The notes below the pieces were generated by a model. It did not search any database and was not told the DNA's origin. It saw only the letters and a program-made list of their open reading frames with translations. Made by a program: the position numbers and the translations under genes. This document shows positions 35,436 to 43,525 of a stretch of DNA of 64,000 nt, piece after piece (within the stretch, counting starts at the first letter, position 1; each line of letters begins with the position of its first letter). The DNA is from Streptomyces sp. NBC_00236 (GTDB taxonomy: Bacteria; Actinomycetota; Actinomycetes; Streptomycetales; Streptomycetaceae): the NCBI RefSeq assembly GCF_036195045.1, contig NZ_CP108100.1, positions 6,448,001 through 6,512,000 of the forward strand. Direction: 5' to 3'.

Positions 35436-35798
35436 TCACCAGGTCGGGGCGAGCCACGCCGCCCCTGCGGCCAGCGCGATCAGGGCGGCGTTGAGACCGG
35501 TCTCCTTGACCTCGCCCCGGGACAGGTGCAGGGCGCCTGCCAGCACCTGGAGCACGAGCAGGCCGAGTGCCGCCGCCGTCGCGAGGGCGGGCGCGATTCC
35601 CGTGAGCGGCGGCAGCACCAGACCGGCCGCACCAAGGATCTCGACGACGCCGATGACCCGGACCAGCCACATCGGAACCGTGTCCACCCAGCCCATCATG
35701 GGCGCCAATTGCTCCTGGTTCTGGACGGCCTTCTTGCCGCCCGCGTACAGATAGAAGGCCGCCAGGAGTACGGCGACGATCCAGTAGGCGATGTGCAT
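35436..35798 (-). CDS. DoxX-family membrane protein
   Basis: This 120-residue protein has four membrane helices (IAYWIVAVLLAAFYLYAG, VRVIGVVEILGAAGLVLPP, ALATAAALGLLVLQVL, AALIALAAGAAWL) and the family hallmark VIGVVEILGAAGLV. DoxX-like proteins often act in redox or detoxification pathways, but the role here is unknown. The ATG at 35798 has GGAGGA upstream. It is divergent from an HxlR regulator gene with an inverted repeat in the spacer, the usual arrangement of an HxlR-controlled stress gene. Confidence 0.88.
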   Translation of the reverse strand: MHIAYWIVAVLLAAFYLYAGGKKAVQNQEQLAPMMGWVDTVPMWLVRVIGVVEILGAAGLVLPPLTGIAPALATAAALGLLVLQVLAGALHLSRGEVKETGLNAALIALAAGAAWLAPTW

Positions 35799-35824
35799 TC
35801 TCGTCCTCCGTCATGGTTACGATG

Positions 35825-35865
35825 TGTAAGCAAGCACATGATCGGTGACTATCGGAACGCTTACA
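35825..35865. promoter_or_regulatory. Candidate HxlR operator between doxX and hxlR
   Basis: TGTAAGC (35825-35831) and GCTTACA (35859-35865) are perfect seven-base inverted arms separated by 27 bp, in the spacer between the divergent genes. Confidence 0.5.
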
Positions 35866-35903
35866 AAAGGCACACGGGTGTGCCTTGCGAACAGGGGACG
35901 CCG

Positions 35904-36287
35904 GTGTCGAAGTACCGCCACAGCTGCCTCATCCGTGGTGACGGGGGCCGGGCCGTCCGCGGCATCCTGGACCGCATCGGCGACAAGTGGACCTTGCTGG
36001 TGGTCGCCACCCTCGATGGTGAACGCATGCGCTTCACCGAGCTCCAGCAGCGCATTCCCGGCATCTCGCAGCGCATGCTCACCCGTACGGTCCGGCACCT
36101 GGAGCGCGACGGCCTGGTGTCCCGCACGGTGTTCCCCGAGGTCCCGCCCCGGGTCGAGTACGAACTCACCGCGCGGGGACGCACCTTGATCGAGCCCGCT
36201 GTGCAGCTGGCCGAGTGGGCCGTCGACAACAACCCCGGTATCGAACTGAGTCAGACGACCTACGACGCGGAGCATCCCAAGGCGTAG
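35904..36287 (+). CDS. HxlR-family transcriptional regulator
   Basis: The 127-residue protein has the winged-helix HxlR pattern: RAVRGILDRIGDKWTLLVVATL, RFTELQQRIPGISQRMLTRTVRHLERDGLVSRTV and PPRVEYELTARG. One Cys (residue 8, RHSCLI) near the N-terminus is a possible redox sensor, as in HypR and YodB. The GTG at 35904 has AGGGGA six bases upstream. An ATG at 35838 is in frame but lies within the putative operator. It probably represses the divergent doxX gene. Confidence 0.9.
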   Translation: MSKYRHSCLIRGDGGRAVRGILDRIGDKWTLLVVATLDGERMRFTELQQRIPGISQRMLTRTVRHLERDGLVSRTVFPEVPPRVEYELTARGRTLIEPAVQLAEWAVDNNPGIELSQTTYDAEHPKA

Positions 36288-36301
36288 TGCCCGGGCCCCG
36301 C

Positions 36302-36325
36302 GGTCACCGGCCGCCGCCGGTGACC
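36302..36325 (+). terminator. hxlR terminator inside the 3' end of the opposing response regulator gene
   Basis: Ten-base perfect arms (36302-36311 and 36316-36325) with a four-base loop lie 14 bp after the hxlR stop. They overlap the last codons of the convergent regulator gene. Confidence 0.6.
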
Positions 36326-36987
36326 CACGCGTAGCGGTGTTCGGGGCGCCCGGTCTCCCCGTACCGCAGGGTCAGTCTGACGCGGCCCGACCGTTCCAGC
36401 AGCTTCAGATAGCGCTGGGCCGTCTGCCGGCTCATCCCGGCGCTCTCCGCGATCTCCTGGGCAGAGAGCGGGCCGCCGGCGCCGCGCAGTGCCTGGCGGA
36501 CGAGTTCGGCCGTCGTGGCCGAATGTCCCTTGGGCAGATCGGGCTCGCCCGCTGCCCACAGGGCGCCGAAGAGCCGGTCCACCTCGCCCTGCTCGGCCTC
36601 GCCGCCGCTCTCCAGGGAGCGGCGCAGCGCGGCATAGGCCTCCAGCTTCGTCCGCAGCCGCGCATACGTGAACGGCTTCACCAGATACTGCAGGGCGCCC
36701 TGGCGCATGGCCTCCTGGACGGTGGCGACATCGCGCGCCGCCGTCACCATGATCACGTCGGTGCCGTGGCCGAGGCTGCGCAGTTCCCGCACCACGGCCA
36801 GCCCCGTGCGGTCGGGCATGTAGTGGTCCAGCAGGATCAGATCGACCGGGAGCTCCTCGACCGCGGCAAGGGCATCGGCGGCGCTGTGCACCTGGGCTGC
36901 CACCCGGAAGCCGGGCACCTTCGAGACGTAGGCCGCATTGATCCGCGCGACACGGACATCGTCGTCGACGACCAGGACCTCGATCAC
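36304..36987 (-). CDS. CitB/DcuR-family response regulator
   Basis: The 227-residue regulator has a receiver domain (VLVVDDDVRVARINAAYV, LILLDHYMPDRTGL with phospho-Asp, VTAARD, VKPFTYARLRTKL). A C-terminal helix-turn-helix resembles CitB/DcuR (SAQEIAESAGMSRQTAQRYLKLLERSGRV). These regulators usually control uptake and metabolism of di- and tricarboxylates. The GTG at 36987 overlaps the kinase stop codon. Divergently beyond the kinase is a LacI regulator, and citrate-synthase-like genes lie 3 kb away, compatible with a tricarboxylate role. Confidence 0.93.
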   Translation of the reverse strand: MIEVLVVDDDVRVARINAAYVSKVPGFRVAAQVHSAADALAAVEELPVDLILLDHYMPDRTGLAVVRELRSLGHGTDVIMVTAARDVATVQEAMRQGALQYLVKPFTYARLRTKLEAYAALRRSLESGGEAEQGEVDRLFGALWAAGEPDLPKGHSATTAELVRQALRGAGGPLSAQEIAESAGMSRQTAQRYLKLLERSGRVRLTLRYGETGRPEHRYAWVTGGGR

Positions 36988-38630
36988 TGAGCCGCTCCCG
37001 CCTTGTCGGATTCCGATTCCGTGACGGCCTCGGGAAGGACGACGGCGAATACGGCGCCGCCCTCGTCCGCCCCGTCCACCGCCACACTGCCGCCCTGCCG
37101 CTCGGCCAGCCGCCGTACCAGGGCCAGCCCGAGGCCGCGCTTGCCGCGCGCCGGAACCTCCTTGGTCGACCAGCCCTCGGTGAAGATCGTTTCGCGCTGT
37201 TCCGGCGGGATGCCCGGCCCGCTGTCGCGGACCCACAGCATCACCGTACGGCCCTCGGCTTGCAGGCCCACCTCGATCAGTGCACCGGCCGTTCCCGCGG
37301 CCGCGTCCAGAGCGTTGTCGACCAGGTTGCCGACGATCGTCACCAGCCCGCGCGGGTCGACGAGCCGGTCCGGAAGCAGGCTGTCCGGTGCCGTGCGCAG
37401 AGCCACGCCCCGCTCCGCGGCGACCGTGGCCTTGCCCACCAGCAGTGCGGCGAGGAGCGGGTCGCGGACCTTCTCGGTGATCTGTTCCGCGGTGGCCCGG
37501 TGGACGCCGACCACCTCGGTGACGAACTCCCTCGCATCCTCGTGCAGCTCGAGCTCCAGCAGGCCCAGGAGCGTGTGCAGGCGGTTGGCGTGCTCGTGGT
37601 CCTGGGCGCGCAGGGCGTCGATCAGCCCGCGGGTGGAGTCGAGCTCGCGGCCGAGGTGTTCGAGCTCGGTGCGGTCGCGGAGGGTGACGACGGCTCCTCC
37701 GTCGGCCGTCGGCATCCGGTTGGCGAGCAGCACCCTGCTGCCGCGCACGGTCAGCAGGTCCTCGCCGGACACGTCGCCGGCCAGCACGTCGGCGGTCCGC
37801 CCGGTGCCGAACACCTCGGCCAGCGGACGGCCCGACGCTTCGGGCCCGACCCCGAGCAGCCGCTGCGCCTCGTCGTTCAGCAGCCGGACACGGCCGCCGC
37901 GGTCGAGTGCGACCACACCTTCCCGGATGCTGTGCAGCATGGCCTCGCGCTCCGTCAGCAGCGCGGCGATGTCGGAGAAGGCGAGGTCATGGGTCTGCCG
38001 TTGCAGGCGCCTGGAGATCAGGTACGCGGCGAGCGCACCCACGGCCAGAGCCCCGCCCGCGTAGGCGAGCAAGCCGGGAATCGCCGCGAGGAGCCGGGCC
38101 CGGACGCTGTCGTACGCGATCCCCACGGAGACCGCTCCCGCGATGTGTCCGGACCGGTCACGCAGCGGGACCTTGCCACGGGCCGAGCGTCCGAGTGTGC
38201 CGCTGTCGATCTCCATCACGTCCTGGCCCGCGAGCGCCTGGCCGGGATCGGTGGAGACGGTCCGCCCGATCCGGGACCGGTCGGGATGCGACCAGCGCAC
38301 CCCGCGGCGGTCCATCACGACGACGTACTCGGCGCCCGTGGCACGCCTGATCCGCTCGGCCGCGGTCTGGACGGCGCCGCCGGGTGCCGGGTCCGTGGCG
38401 AGCAGTGCCTCGGCGATCTGCGGCTGGGCGGCCGTGCTCTGCGCGATGGACAGGGCCCGGCGCATCGCCTGATCGTCGAGTTGTGCGCTGAGGGGTGCCA
38501 GAAAGAGACCGGTGGCGAGTACGGTGACGCCGGTGGCGATGGCCAGCTGCATCAGCAGCACCTGCGAGAAGACCCGCTGGGGCCAGCCGAGCCGGCGCGG
38601 CCTCCTGGCCGTGGGCGGTGGGGCGCTCAT
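36984..38630 (-). CDS. CitA/DcuS-family sensor histidine kinase
   Basis: The 548-residue kinase has a first membrane helix (about residues 20-45) and a periplasmic sensor domain of PDC/CitA type (ALSIAQSTAAQPQIAEALLATDP, ATGAEYVVVMDRRGVRWSHPD, SARGKVPLRDRSGHIAGAVSVGI). A second helix, a cytosolic PAS domain and a dimerisation segment with RAQDHEHANRLHTLLGLLEL (phospho-His) follow, then a HATPase (IVGNLVDNALDAA, DSGPGIPPE, GLGLALVRRLAE). It should sense a carboxylate outside the cell. The ATG at 38630 begins family similarity; no good ribosome site is seen. Confidence 0.93.
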   Translation of the reverse strand: MSAPPPTARRPRRLGWPQRVFSQVLLMQLAIATGVTVLATGLFLAPLSAQLDDQAMRRALSIAQSTAAQPQIAEALLATDPAPGGAVQTAAERIRRATGAEYVVVMDRRGVRWSHPDRSRIGRTVSTDPGQALAGQDVMEIDSGTLGRSARGKVPLRDRSGHIAGAVSVGIAYDSVRARLLAAIPGLLAYAGGALAVGALAAYLISRRLQRQTHDLAFSDIAALLTEREAMLHSIREGVVALDRGGRVRLLNDEAQRLLGVGPEASGRPLAEVFGTGRTADVLAGDVSGEDLLTVRGSRVLLANRMPTADGGAVVTLRDRTELEHLGRELDSTRGLIDALRAQDHEHANRLHTLLGLLELELHEDAREFVTEVVGVHRATAEQITEKVRDPLLAALLVGKATVAAERGVALRTAPDSLLPDRLVDPRGLVTIVGNLVDNALDAAAGTAGALIEVGLQAEGRTVMLWVRDSGPGIPPEQRETIFTEGWSTKEVPARGKRGLGLALVRRLAERQGGSVAVDGADEGGAVFAVVLPEAVTESESDKAGAAQ

Positions 38631-38699
38631 CGTATGAACGGTAGAGGGCGTTCCGGTGCTTTCCGAAATTCGTCTCGTTTCCCGTTCCACGCAATCGGC

Positions 38700-38725
38700 T
38701 TGCGCTTCTTGCGCTAATCTTGCGC
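38700..38725 (+). promoter_or_regulatory. lacI-type promoter with three TTGCGC repeats
   Basis: TTGCGC occurs at 38700-38705, 38709-38714 and 38720-38725. TAATCT (38715-38720) is a good -10 with the ATG at 38728 seven bases on, so the transcript is probably leaderless. The repeats could be autoregulatory sites. Confidence 0.5.
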
Positions 38726-38727
38726 AC

Positions 38728-39747
38728 ATGACGCGACGACTTGCTCAGGTGGCACAGAAGGTTGGAGTCAGCGAGGCCACGGTCAGCCGGGTACTCAACG
38801 GCAAGCCGGGCGTTTCCGACGCCACGCGGCAGGCCGTCCTGTCCGCCCTGGACGTCCTCGGCTACGAGCGCCCGACCCAGCTGCGCGGCGAACGGGCCCG
38901 CCTGGTGGGACTGGTCCTGCCCGAGCTGCAGAACCCGATCTTCCCGGCCTTCGCCGAGGTGGTCGGCGGCGCCCTCGCTCAGCAGGGCCTGACCCCGGTG
39001 CTGTGCACCCAGACCAAGGGCGGGGTCTCCGAGGCGGACTACGTGGAGCTGCTTCTCCAGCAGCAGGTGTCGGGCGTGGTCTTCGCCGGTGGCCTCTACG
39101 CCCAGGCCGACGCCCCGCACGACCACTACAAGGTGCTGGCCGACCGCAAGATCCCCGTCGTCCTGATCAACGCGGCCATCGCCCACCTCGGCTTCCCCTG
39201 CGTCTCCTGCGACGACTCCGTGGCTGTGGAGCAGGCCTGGCGTCATCTGGTCTCGCTGGGCCACGAGCGCATCGGTCTGGTGCTCGGCCCCTCGGACCAC
39301 ATGCCCTCGCAGCGCAAGCTGACCGCGGCCCGTGCGCTGGCCGAGGCGTCCGGCGCGGCCATCCCGGACGAGTGGGTGGCCCGGGCGATGTTCTCGCTGG
39401 AGGGCGGGCAGGCGGCCGCCATGCGGCTGCTGGAGCAGGGGGTCACCGGATTCATCTGCGCCAGCGACCCGCTCGCCCTGGGAGCGGTCCGGGCGGCCCG
39501 CCGCCGTGGCCTCTCGGTGCCCGAGGACGTCTCCGTCGTGGGCTACGACGACTCGGCGTTCATGAACTGCACCGAGCCGCCGCTCACCACCGTGCGTCAG
39601 CCGATCGAGGCCATGGGGCGGGCCGCCGTCGAACTGCTCTCGGTGCAGATCGGAGGCCGTACGGTGCCGTCCGACGAGCTGCTCTTCGAGCCGGAACTGG
39701 TGGTGCGGGGCTCGACGGCCCAGCCCCCGCGCAGCGCTTCCCGCTGA
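38728..39747 (+). CDS. LacI-family transcriptional regulator
   Basis: The 339-residue protein has the LacI helix-turn-helix (RRLAQVAQKVGVSEATVSRVLNGKPGVSDATRQAVLSALDVLGY) and a periplasmic-binding-protein-like ligand domain (LVGLVLPELQNPIFPAFAEVV, GVVFAGG, DDSVAVEQAWRHLVSLGHERIGLV, SVPEDVSVVGYDDS). Family members usually sense sugars and repress uptake or glycoside hydrolase genes. No such genes are adjacent, so the regulon is elsewhere or involves itself. The ATG at 38728 appears leaderless. It ends 29 bp from the convergent citrate-synthase-like gene. Confidence 0.92.
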   Translation: MTRRLAQVAQKVGVSEATVSRVLNGKPGVSDATRQAVLSALDVLGYERPTQLRGERARLVGLVLPELQNPIFPAFAEVVGGALAQQGLTPVLCTQTKGGVSEADYVELLLQQQVSGVVFAGGLYAQADAPHDHYKVLADRKIPVVLINAAIAHLGFPCVSCDDSVAVEQAWRHLVSLGHERIGLVLGPSDHMPSQRKLTAARALAEASGAAIPDEWVARAMFSLEGGQAAAMRLLEQGVTGFICASDPLALGAVRAARRRGLSVPEDVSVVGYDDSAFMNCTEPPLTTVRQPIEAMGRAAVELLSVQIGGRTVPSDELLFEPELVVRGSTAQPPRSASR

Positions 39748-39776
39748 GCGTCGAAAATTTACACTGCCGACATCGT

Positions 39777-41066
39777 CTATTGCGAAGCGGATGCCTGGCC
39801 GATGGGGAGCGGCTGGGGCGGCCGGGGGCCGGTGTACTGACCGCTGGGGCGCATCCGCAGCGGACGCTCCCCGTACTCCTCCAGGGCGTGCGCGATCCAG
39901 CCCGCCGTGCGGGAGATCGCGAACACGGTCTCGCCCGCCTCCACGGCCATGCCCGAGGACACGGACAGGACGGCGAGCGCCAGATCGACGTTGGCGTGCA
40001 GGGGTGTGTGCCGGGCGGTGGTGGCGACGACGTCACGGGCGGCAGCCAGGGCGGGCGCGGCCCGTGGGACCTCGGCGAGCAGTGCGAACAGCGTGCGGGC
40101 CCGGGGGTCCTCGCCGGCGTAGAGGCGGTGACCGAGTCCCGGAATCCGGCGTCCGCTGCGCAGATGGTCCGCGACCACCGGAGCCGCCCCGCCCCGTTCC
40201 AGGACCTCGGTCAGCATGCGGTGTGCCAGCCCGCTCGCGGCTCCGTGCAGAGGACCCTCCAGTACCCCGAGCCCCGCCGAGACCACGGCGTACGGATGAG
40301 CACGGGCGGAGGCGGCGACCCGCGCCGCCAGGGTTGAGGCGGCCAGATCGTGGTCGATCAGCAGTCCCAGAGCGGTGTCCAGCACGGCCAGTGACGCCTC
40401 GTCGGCCGGGCGGCCGGTGAGTTTCGGCCAGAGTTGACGCGCGAGACCGGAGGGTACGGCTTCCTCCGCCACCTCCTCGATAACGGCCGGCAGCGCGGCG
40501 GCCAGGGTCGGGATCAGGCTCCGGGCACCGCCGAGCACCGCTTCGCGCGAGAGGTCGAAACGGAGCGGATCGGCCGCCGCCGCCGCGACGACCGCCACCC
40601 GCAGCCGGTCGGTCGAGCCGCAGTGCACGGGCAGCGCGCCGACCGCCCGGCGGGCCGCGGCGAGCGTCTCGTCCGGCGCCGTGAAACGCATGCCGGGCCG
40701 CAGCTCCCCGGTCCAGAGCCACTCCGCGACCTCCTCGTACGTATGACGCCGGGCCAGCTCCGTGGCGTCCACGCCCCGGAAGAAGTACCGGTCGCCCGCG
40801 ATGAGCGTGATGCCGGTGGGGAAGGACAGACCGCCGGCTGCCGCGGTGGGTTCCCTGCGGCCGGTACGCCGCGCCAGGGCGTCGACCTCCGCCGCGTCGA
40901 ACGTGCTGCCACGCCCGCCCGGGGCGCGATTGCTGCTGAGCTGCCCCCGGCTCACGTACGCGTACACCGTCTCGGGCTTCACGCCCAGGCGCTCGGCCGT
41001 CTCCCTCGTGGTGAGCCGCTGCGCCGAGCGTTCGGTGAAACCGGCCGCATCTGCTTGATCCGTCAT
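39777..41066 (-). CDS. Citrate-synthase-family protein fused to an N-terminal helix-turn-helix
   Basis: The 429-residue protein starts with a MerR/excisionase-like DNA-binding segment (LTTRETAERLGVKPETVYAYVSRGQLSSNRAPGGRGSTFDAAEVDALAR, about residues 18-66). A citrate-synthase domain follows. Catalytic-type residues are kept: GPLHGAA (His), GLGHRLYAGEDPR (His) and HANVDLALAV (Asp). It may therefore bind acetyl-CoA or condense it, and also bind DNA. The ATG at 41066 has GGTGGA upstream; one 18 bases earlier has none. It is divergent from a second citrate synthase with palindromes between, implying that it regulates that gene and itself. The regulator idea is inference. Confidence 0.88.
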   Translation of the reverse strand: MTDQADAAGFTERSAQRLTTRETAERLGVKPETVYAYVSRGQLSSNRAPGGRGSTFDAAEVDALARRTGRREPTAAAGGLSFPTGITLIAGDRYFFRGVDATELARRHTYEEVAEWLWTGELRPGMRFTAPDETLAAARRAVGALPVHCGSTDRLRVAVVAAAAADPLRFDLSREAVLGGARSLIPTLAAALPAVIEEVAEEAVPSGLARQLWPKLTGRPADEASLAVLDTALGLLIDHDLAASTLAARVAASARAHPYAVVSAGLGVLEGPLHGAASGLAHRMLTEVLERGGAAPVVADHLRSGRRIPGLGHRLYAGEDPRARTLFALLAEVPRAAPALAAARDVVATTARHTPLHANVDLALAVLSVSSGMAVEAGETVFAISRTAGWIAHALEEYGERPLRMRPSGQYTGPRPPQPLPIGQASASQ

Positions 41067-41085
41067 GGTGTCCACCGTATCCATA

Positions 41086-41119
41086 TTGATTCAATCAACA
41101 TTGACAGATCTTCAGTCAA
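41086..41119. promoter_or_regulatory. Palindromes and promoter between the two citrate-synthase-family genes
   Basis: TTGATT-C-AATCAA (41086-41098) is a perfect 13-bp palindrome. TTGAC-N9-GTCAA (41101-41119) is a second inverted repeat. TTGACA (41101-41106) with GACAGT (41125-41130) 18 bp downstream could be the promoter of the rightward gene. The A/T-rich sequence stands out from its surroundings. Confidence 0.6.
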
Positions 41120-41172
41120 GCATGGACAGTCGAATCAATGTCAACAGGGCCGGAATGTCCATGGAGGAAGCA

Positions 41173-42330
41173 ATGACGACCACCACCGCCACATCGCTCG
41201 ACGTGCCCCGGGGCCTCGCCGGGGTCGTCGTCACGGATACCGCTCTCGGTGACGTCCGGGGCCGCGAGGGCTTCTACCACTACCGGCAGTACTCGGCGAT
41301 CGAGCTGGCGCAGACCCGCAGCTTCGAGGACGTCTGGTACCTGATGACCGAGGGCGAGCTGCCCGGCCCGGCGGCCCGCGCCGACTTCGCCGCCCGCACC
41401 GCCGGGCTCCGCCGGCTGCCGGCCGAGGTCCGCGACGCCCTGCCCGCCATAGCCCGCGCGGGCGTGGCCACCGGCCCCCTCGCAGGGCTGCGCACGGCAC
41501 TCTCCCTGCTCGGCGCCTCGGCGGGCTTCCGGCCCGTGTACGACATCGACGCCGACCGGCGCCGCAGCGACGCGCTGACCGCCTGTGCCGCCGTCCCCAC
41601 CGTGCTCACCGCCCTCCACCGGCTGGGCCAGGGCCTCGAACCGGTGGAACCCCGCGACGACCTGCCCCACGCGGCCAACTACCTCTACATGCTGACCGGT
41701 TCCGTACCGGACGCCGACCGGGTCAGGGCCGTCGAGCAGTATCTGATCTCCACCGTCGACCACGGCTTCAACGCCTCCACCTTCACCGGCCGCGTCGTGG
41801 CCTCCACCGGAGCGGACGTCGCCGCCTGCCTGGTGGCCGCCGTCGGCGCTCTGTCCGGGCCGCTGCACGGCGGCGCCCCCAGCCGCGCCCTCGACACCCT
41901 GGACGCCATCCCCACCCCCGACCGCATCGACCGCTGGATCCGTGAGCGGGTGCTCGCCGGTGACCGGATCATGGGCTTCGGGCATCCGGTCTACCGCACC
42001 GAGGACCCCCGTTCACGCATGCTGAGGTCCATCGCCCAGGGCTTCGGCGGCCCGCTCGTGGACTTCGCCGTAGAAGTGGAACGGCAGGTCGAGGCGATCC
42101 TCGCCGAGCTCAAGCCGGGGCGCGAGCTGCACACCAACGTGGAGTTCTACGCCGGAGTGGTCATGGAGCTGTGCGGGCTGCCGCGTGAGATGTTCACCCC
42201 GACCTTCTGCGCGGCCCGGGTCGTCGGCTGGAGCGCCAATATCCTGGAGCAGGCGGAGGACTCGAAGATCATCCGCCCGGCGGCCCGGTATGCCGGTCCG
42301 CCCCCGCCCCAGCCGGTCCCGGCCGTGTGA
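41173..42330 (+). CDS. Citrate/2-methylcitrate synthase family protein
   Basis: The 385-residue protein is a single citrate-synthase domain (RGREGFYHYRQYSAIELA, GPLHGGAPSRALDTL, GFGHPVYRTEDPR). These supply the two catalytic histidines. The third catalytic residue, normally Asp in NVDFYSG, is Glu here (TNVEFYAG). The family condenses acetyl-CoA or propionyl-CoA with oxaloacetate. The ATG at 41173 has GGAGGA; earlier in-frame ATGs lie in the promoter-operator region. It is followed 19 bp later by a CobW-family gene on the same strand. The function may be altered by the substitution. Confidence 0.9.
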   Translation: MTTTTATSLDVPRGLAGVVVTDTALGDVRGREGFYHYRQYSAIELAQTRSFEDVWYLMTEGELPGPAARADFAARTAGLRRLPAEVRDALPAIARAGVATGPLAGLRTALSLLGASAGFRPVYDIDADRRRSDALTACAAVPTVLTALHRLGQGLEPVEPRDDLPHAANYLYMLTGSVPDADRVRAVEQYLISTVDHGFNASTFTGRVVASTGADVAACLVAAVGALSGPLHGGAPSRALDTLDAIPTPDRIDRWIRERVLAGDRIMGFGHPVYRTEDPRSRMLRSIAQGFGGPLVDFAVEVERQVEAILAELKPGRELHTNVEFYAGVVMELCGLPREMFTPTFCAARVVGWSANILEQAEDSKIIRPAARYAGPPPPQPVPAV

Positions 42331-42349
42331 CACCGCAGGAAGGCCCCCG

Positions 42350-43501
42350 TTGAACGCGTCGCCCCCGCCCCGCAGCCGGCAGATCCCCGTCATCGTCCTC
42401 GCGGGATTCCTGGGATCCGGCAAGACGACGCTGCTCAACCACCTCCTGCGCCATCGTGCGGGAAACCGCGTCGGGGTGATCGTCAACGACTTCGGGTCCA
42501 TCGAGATCGACGCCATGACCGTCTCCGGGCAGGTCGGCTCCACCGTCTCGCTGGGCGGCGGCTGTCTGTGCTGCGCGGTCGACGCGAGTGAACTGGACAC
42601 CTACCTGGAGACCCTGACCCGTCCCGCCGCCCGCCTCGACGTGATCGTCATCGAGGCGAGCGGGCTCGCGGAACCCCAGGAACTCGTACGGATGCTCCTG
42701 GCCAGCGACAACCCGCACATCGTGTACGGGGGACTGGTCGAGGTCGTGGACGCCGCCGAGTTCGGGGCGACCAGGGAGCGCCACCCGGAGATCGACCGGC
42801 ACCTCGCCGTCGCCGACCTCGTCGTACTGAACAAGACGGACCGGGCCGGTGAGCAGGAGCGGGCGGATATCCGGGAAGCCGTCGAGGCGTCCGGCAGCAC
42901 GGCGGCCGTCATCCCCGCCACGTACGGACGCATCGACCCGGAACTGCTCTTCGATCCTGCGCTGCGGCCCGACGGCGAGGAGAAGGCGCGCCAGCTCACC
43001 TTCGAGGACCTGTACCTGGAGGAGCGGGCGCGGGAGAGCGGCGAGGAACACGGGGCGCATCTGCACACGGCGTACGAGAGCATCGACTTCACCTCCGACG
43101 TGCCGATGGACCCCCGTCGGCTGATGGAGTTCCTCGACTCGCGGCCCGCGGGTCTCTACCGGATCAAGGGCTACGTCGACTTCGGCGCGGGCGACGAGGA
43201 CCACGCGTACGGAGTGCACGCCGTCGGCCGGTTCCTGCGGTTCGTGCCGAGGCCCTGGACGCGCGGTGAGCCGCGGCTGACGCGGCTCGTCCTGATCGGT
43301 TCCGGCATCGACGCCCAGGCACTCCTCAAGGAACTGGAGGGCTGTCGCACATCAGGAAAGCCATCCGGAACGCCATCAGGAGAGCCCTCGGGGGAGGGCT
43401 CGGTGGAGCCGGCACCGGAAACGGCGCAGGACGCCCCACACGAGCGAGCCATGTGGGGCGTCCTGCGATACGTGCAACAGCCCGGCGGCGACGACGCGTA
43501 G
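42350..43501 (+). CDS. CobW-family GTP-binding metallochaperone
   Basis: The 383-residue G3E GTPase has Walker A GFLGSGKTT (residues 19-27), the metal-binding CLCC (Cys72-Leu-Cys74-Cys75) after SLGGG, the switch-like EASGLAEP and the guanine-specificity motif LNKTD. A C-terminal CobW_C domain follows. These proteins deliver metal ions, often Zn2+ or Co2+, to enzymes. The TTG start at 42350 has AGGAAGG six bases upstream. The last 50 residues are a Gly/Ser/Pro-rich tail whose coding DNA contains the terminator of the convergent parC gene. The client enzyme is unknown. Confidence 0.9.
   Translation: MNASPPPRSRQIPVIVLAGFLGSGKTTLLNHLLRHRAGNRVGVIVNDFGSIEIDAMTVSGQVGSTVSLGGGCLCCAVDASELDTYLETLTRPAARLDVIVIEASGLAEPQELVRMLLASDNPHIVYGGLVEVVDAAEFGATRERHPEIDRHLAVADLVVLNKTDRAGEQERADIREAVEASGSTAAVIPATYGRIDPELLFDPALRPDGEEKARQLTFEDLYLEERARESGEEHGAHLHTAYESIDFTSDVPMDPRRLMEFLDSRPAGLYRIKGYVDFGAGDEDHAYGVHAVGRFLRFVPRPWTRGEPRLTRLVLIGSGIDAQALLKELEGCRTSGKPSGTPSGEPSGEGSVEPAPETAQDAPHERAMWGVLRYVQQPGGDDA
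43426..43466 (-). terminator. parC terminator embedded in the cobW-family gene
   Basis: Perfect 15-bp arms (43426-43440 and 43452-43466) with an 11-base loop lie about 60 bp past the parC stop on the minus strand. They are entirely within the C-terminal coding region of the convergent CobW-family gene. Confidence 0.7.
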
Positions 43502-43525
43502 CGCCGGATCCGCCGGGCCCGCGGC

